A stretch of DNA of 14,432 nt from an uncultured Rhodospirillales bacterium (GTDB taxonomy: Bacteria > Pseudomonadota > Alphaproteobacteria > Rhodospirillales > Defluviicoccaceae): positions 1-14,432 of the forward strand of contig CAKZLS010000148.1 in NCBI GenBank assembly GCA_937127205.1. Direction: 5' to 3'. Both the position numbers and the translations under genes were made by a program. Positions 14,354 to 14,432 of this stretch are shown piece after piece (within the stretch, counting starts at the first letter, position 1; each line of letters starts with the position of its first letter). Under the pieces are notes generated by a model that was given only the letters and a program-made list of their open reading frames with translations, was not told the DNA's origin and searched no databases.

Positions 14354-14380
14354 TATGTCCCGCGAGCCAGAGAAAGCGAC

Positions 14381-14407
14381 GGGGACGGCCGGGGGGTGGC
14401 CGTCCCC
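14381..14407. terminator. GC-rich perfect hairpin, possible terminator or processing site upstream of tctB
   Basis: GGGGACGGCC (14381-14390) pairs perfectly with GGCCGTCCCC (14398-14407) around a 7-base loop. There is no T run directly after it on either strand, so it is not a textbook intrinsic terminator. Placed just outside the MITE-like element and upstream of tctB on the minus strand, it may end or trim the transcript of an upstream gene beyond the edge, such as tctC. Which strand uses it is unknown. Confidence 0.45.
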
Positions 14408-14432
14408 GCCTACGAAACCGGCGGGTGTCGCC

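Larger units (their letters stand above)
14089..14355. mobile_element. MITE-like palindromic element with 33-bp terminal inverted repeats and TA flanks
   Basis: A 263-bp non-coding unit (14091-14353) bounded by imperfect inverted repeats, left 14091-14123 and right 14321-14353, identical at 29 of 33 positions by direct comparison. Both ends are flanked by TA (14089-14090 and 14354-14355), as expected for the TA target duplication of IS630/Tc1-mariner-type elements and their MITEs. Two further inverted-repeat arms fill the interior (14127-14214 and 14227-14320), so the whole unit could fold into a branched hairpin. It encodes no transposase. An 86-codon minus-strand frame runs through it but looks like a by-product of the repeats. 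It lies directly upstream of tctB. I do not recognise a named family. No second copy is in this window, so mobility is inferred. Confidence 0.72.

Noticed and set aside
1..14432. CRISPR arrays, tRNA, rRNA or a cobalamin riboswitch
   Set aside because: No regularly spaced direct repeats, cloverleaf-like sequence, rRNA signature or B12-box was recognised on reading both strands.

Overview
The window reads as the chromosome of a GC-rich alphaproteobacterium, most likely of the Rhodospirillales type. I base this on the gene order xerD (minus) / aroK-aroB-CorC-type transporter (plus), an aerobic-type cobaltochelatase pair cobS-cobT with a nearby J-domain gene and bolA, a malyl-CoA-lyase-like gene, and a tripartite tricarboxylate (TTT) transporter. 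This placement comes from recalled family knowledge, not from a search. Coding density is high and strong GC bias creates long antisense shadow frames.

Layout. (1) 1-2134, minus strand: the N-terminal 292 residues of a malyl-CoA / beta-methylmalyl-CoA lyase-like enzyme (gene leaves the left edge), the recombinase xerD, and a 46-residue single-span membrane protein. (2) 2135-2366: divergent intergenic region. (3) 2367-6432, plus strand: tightly packed aroK-aroB (4-base overlap, shikimate pathway), a CNNM/CorC-type membrane protein with two CBS domains, a stand-alone two-CBS protein, and a DUF2889 protein. (4) 6448-6747, minus strand: bolA, tail to tail with the DUF2889 gene. (5) 6823-11368, plus strand: an EamA-family exporter, a C-terminal J-domain protein with a possible zinc site at its N-terminus, then cobS and cobT (AAA+ and MIDAS subunits of cobalt insertion in aerobic B12 synthesis; cobN is not in the window). 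(6) 11378-11548, minus strand: a 56-codon ORF that looks coding, tail to tail with cobT. (7) 11747-14080, minus strand: tctA and tctB, the membrane subunits of a TTT solute transporter. (8) 14089-14355: a 263-bp non-coding palindromic element with 33-bp terminal inverted repeats flanked by TA dinucleotides. It is MITE-like and sits 8 bases upstream of the tctB start codon. It is followed by a GC-rich hairpin near the right edge.

Most of the window is ordinary housekeeping content. The parts worth a second look are the MITE-like element and its position against tctB, the unusual aroK start (no ATG/GTG/TTG that keeps the first beta strand; an AUU start is plausible), two small genes that size cut-offs would miss, the J-domain protein beside cobST, and an enlarged TctB. 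I did not find a convincing new multi-gene system.
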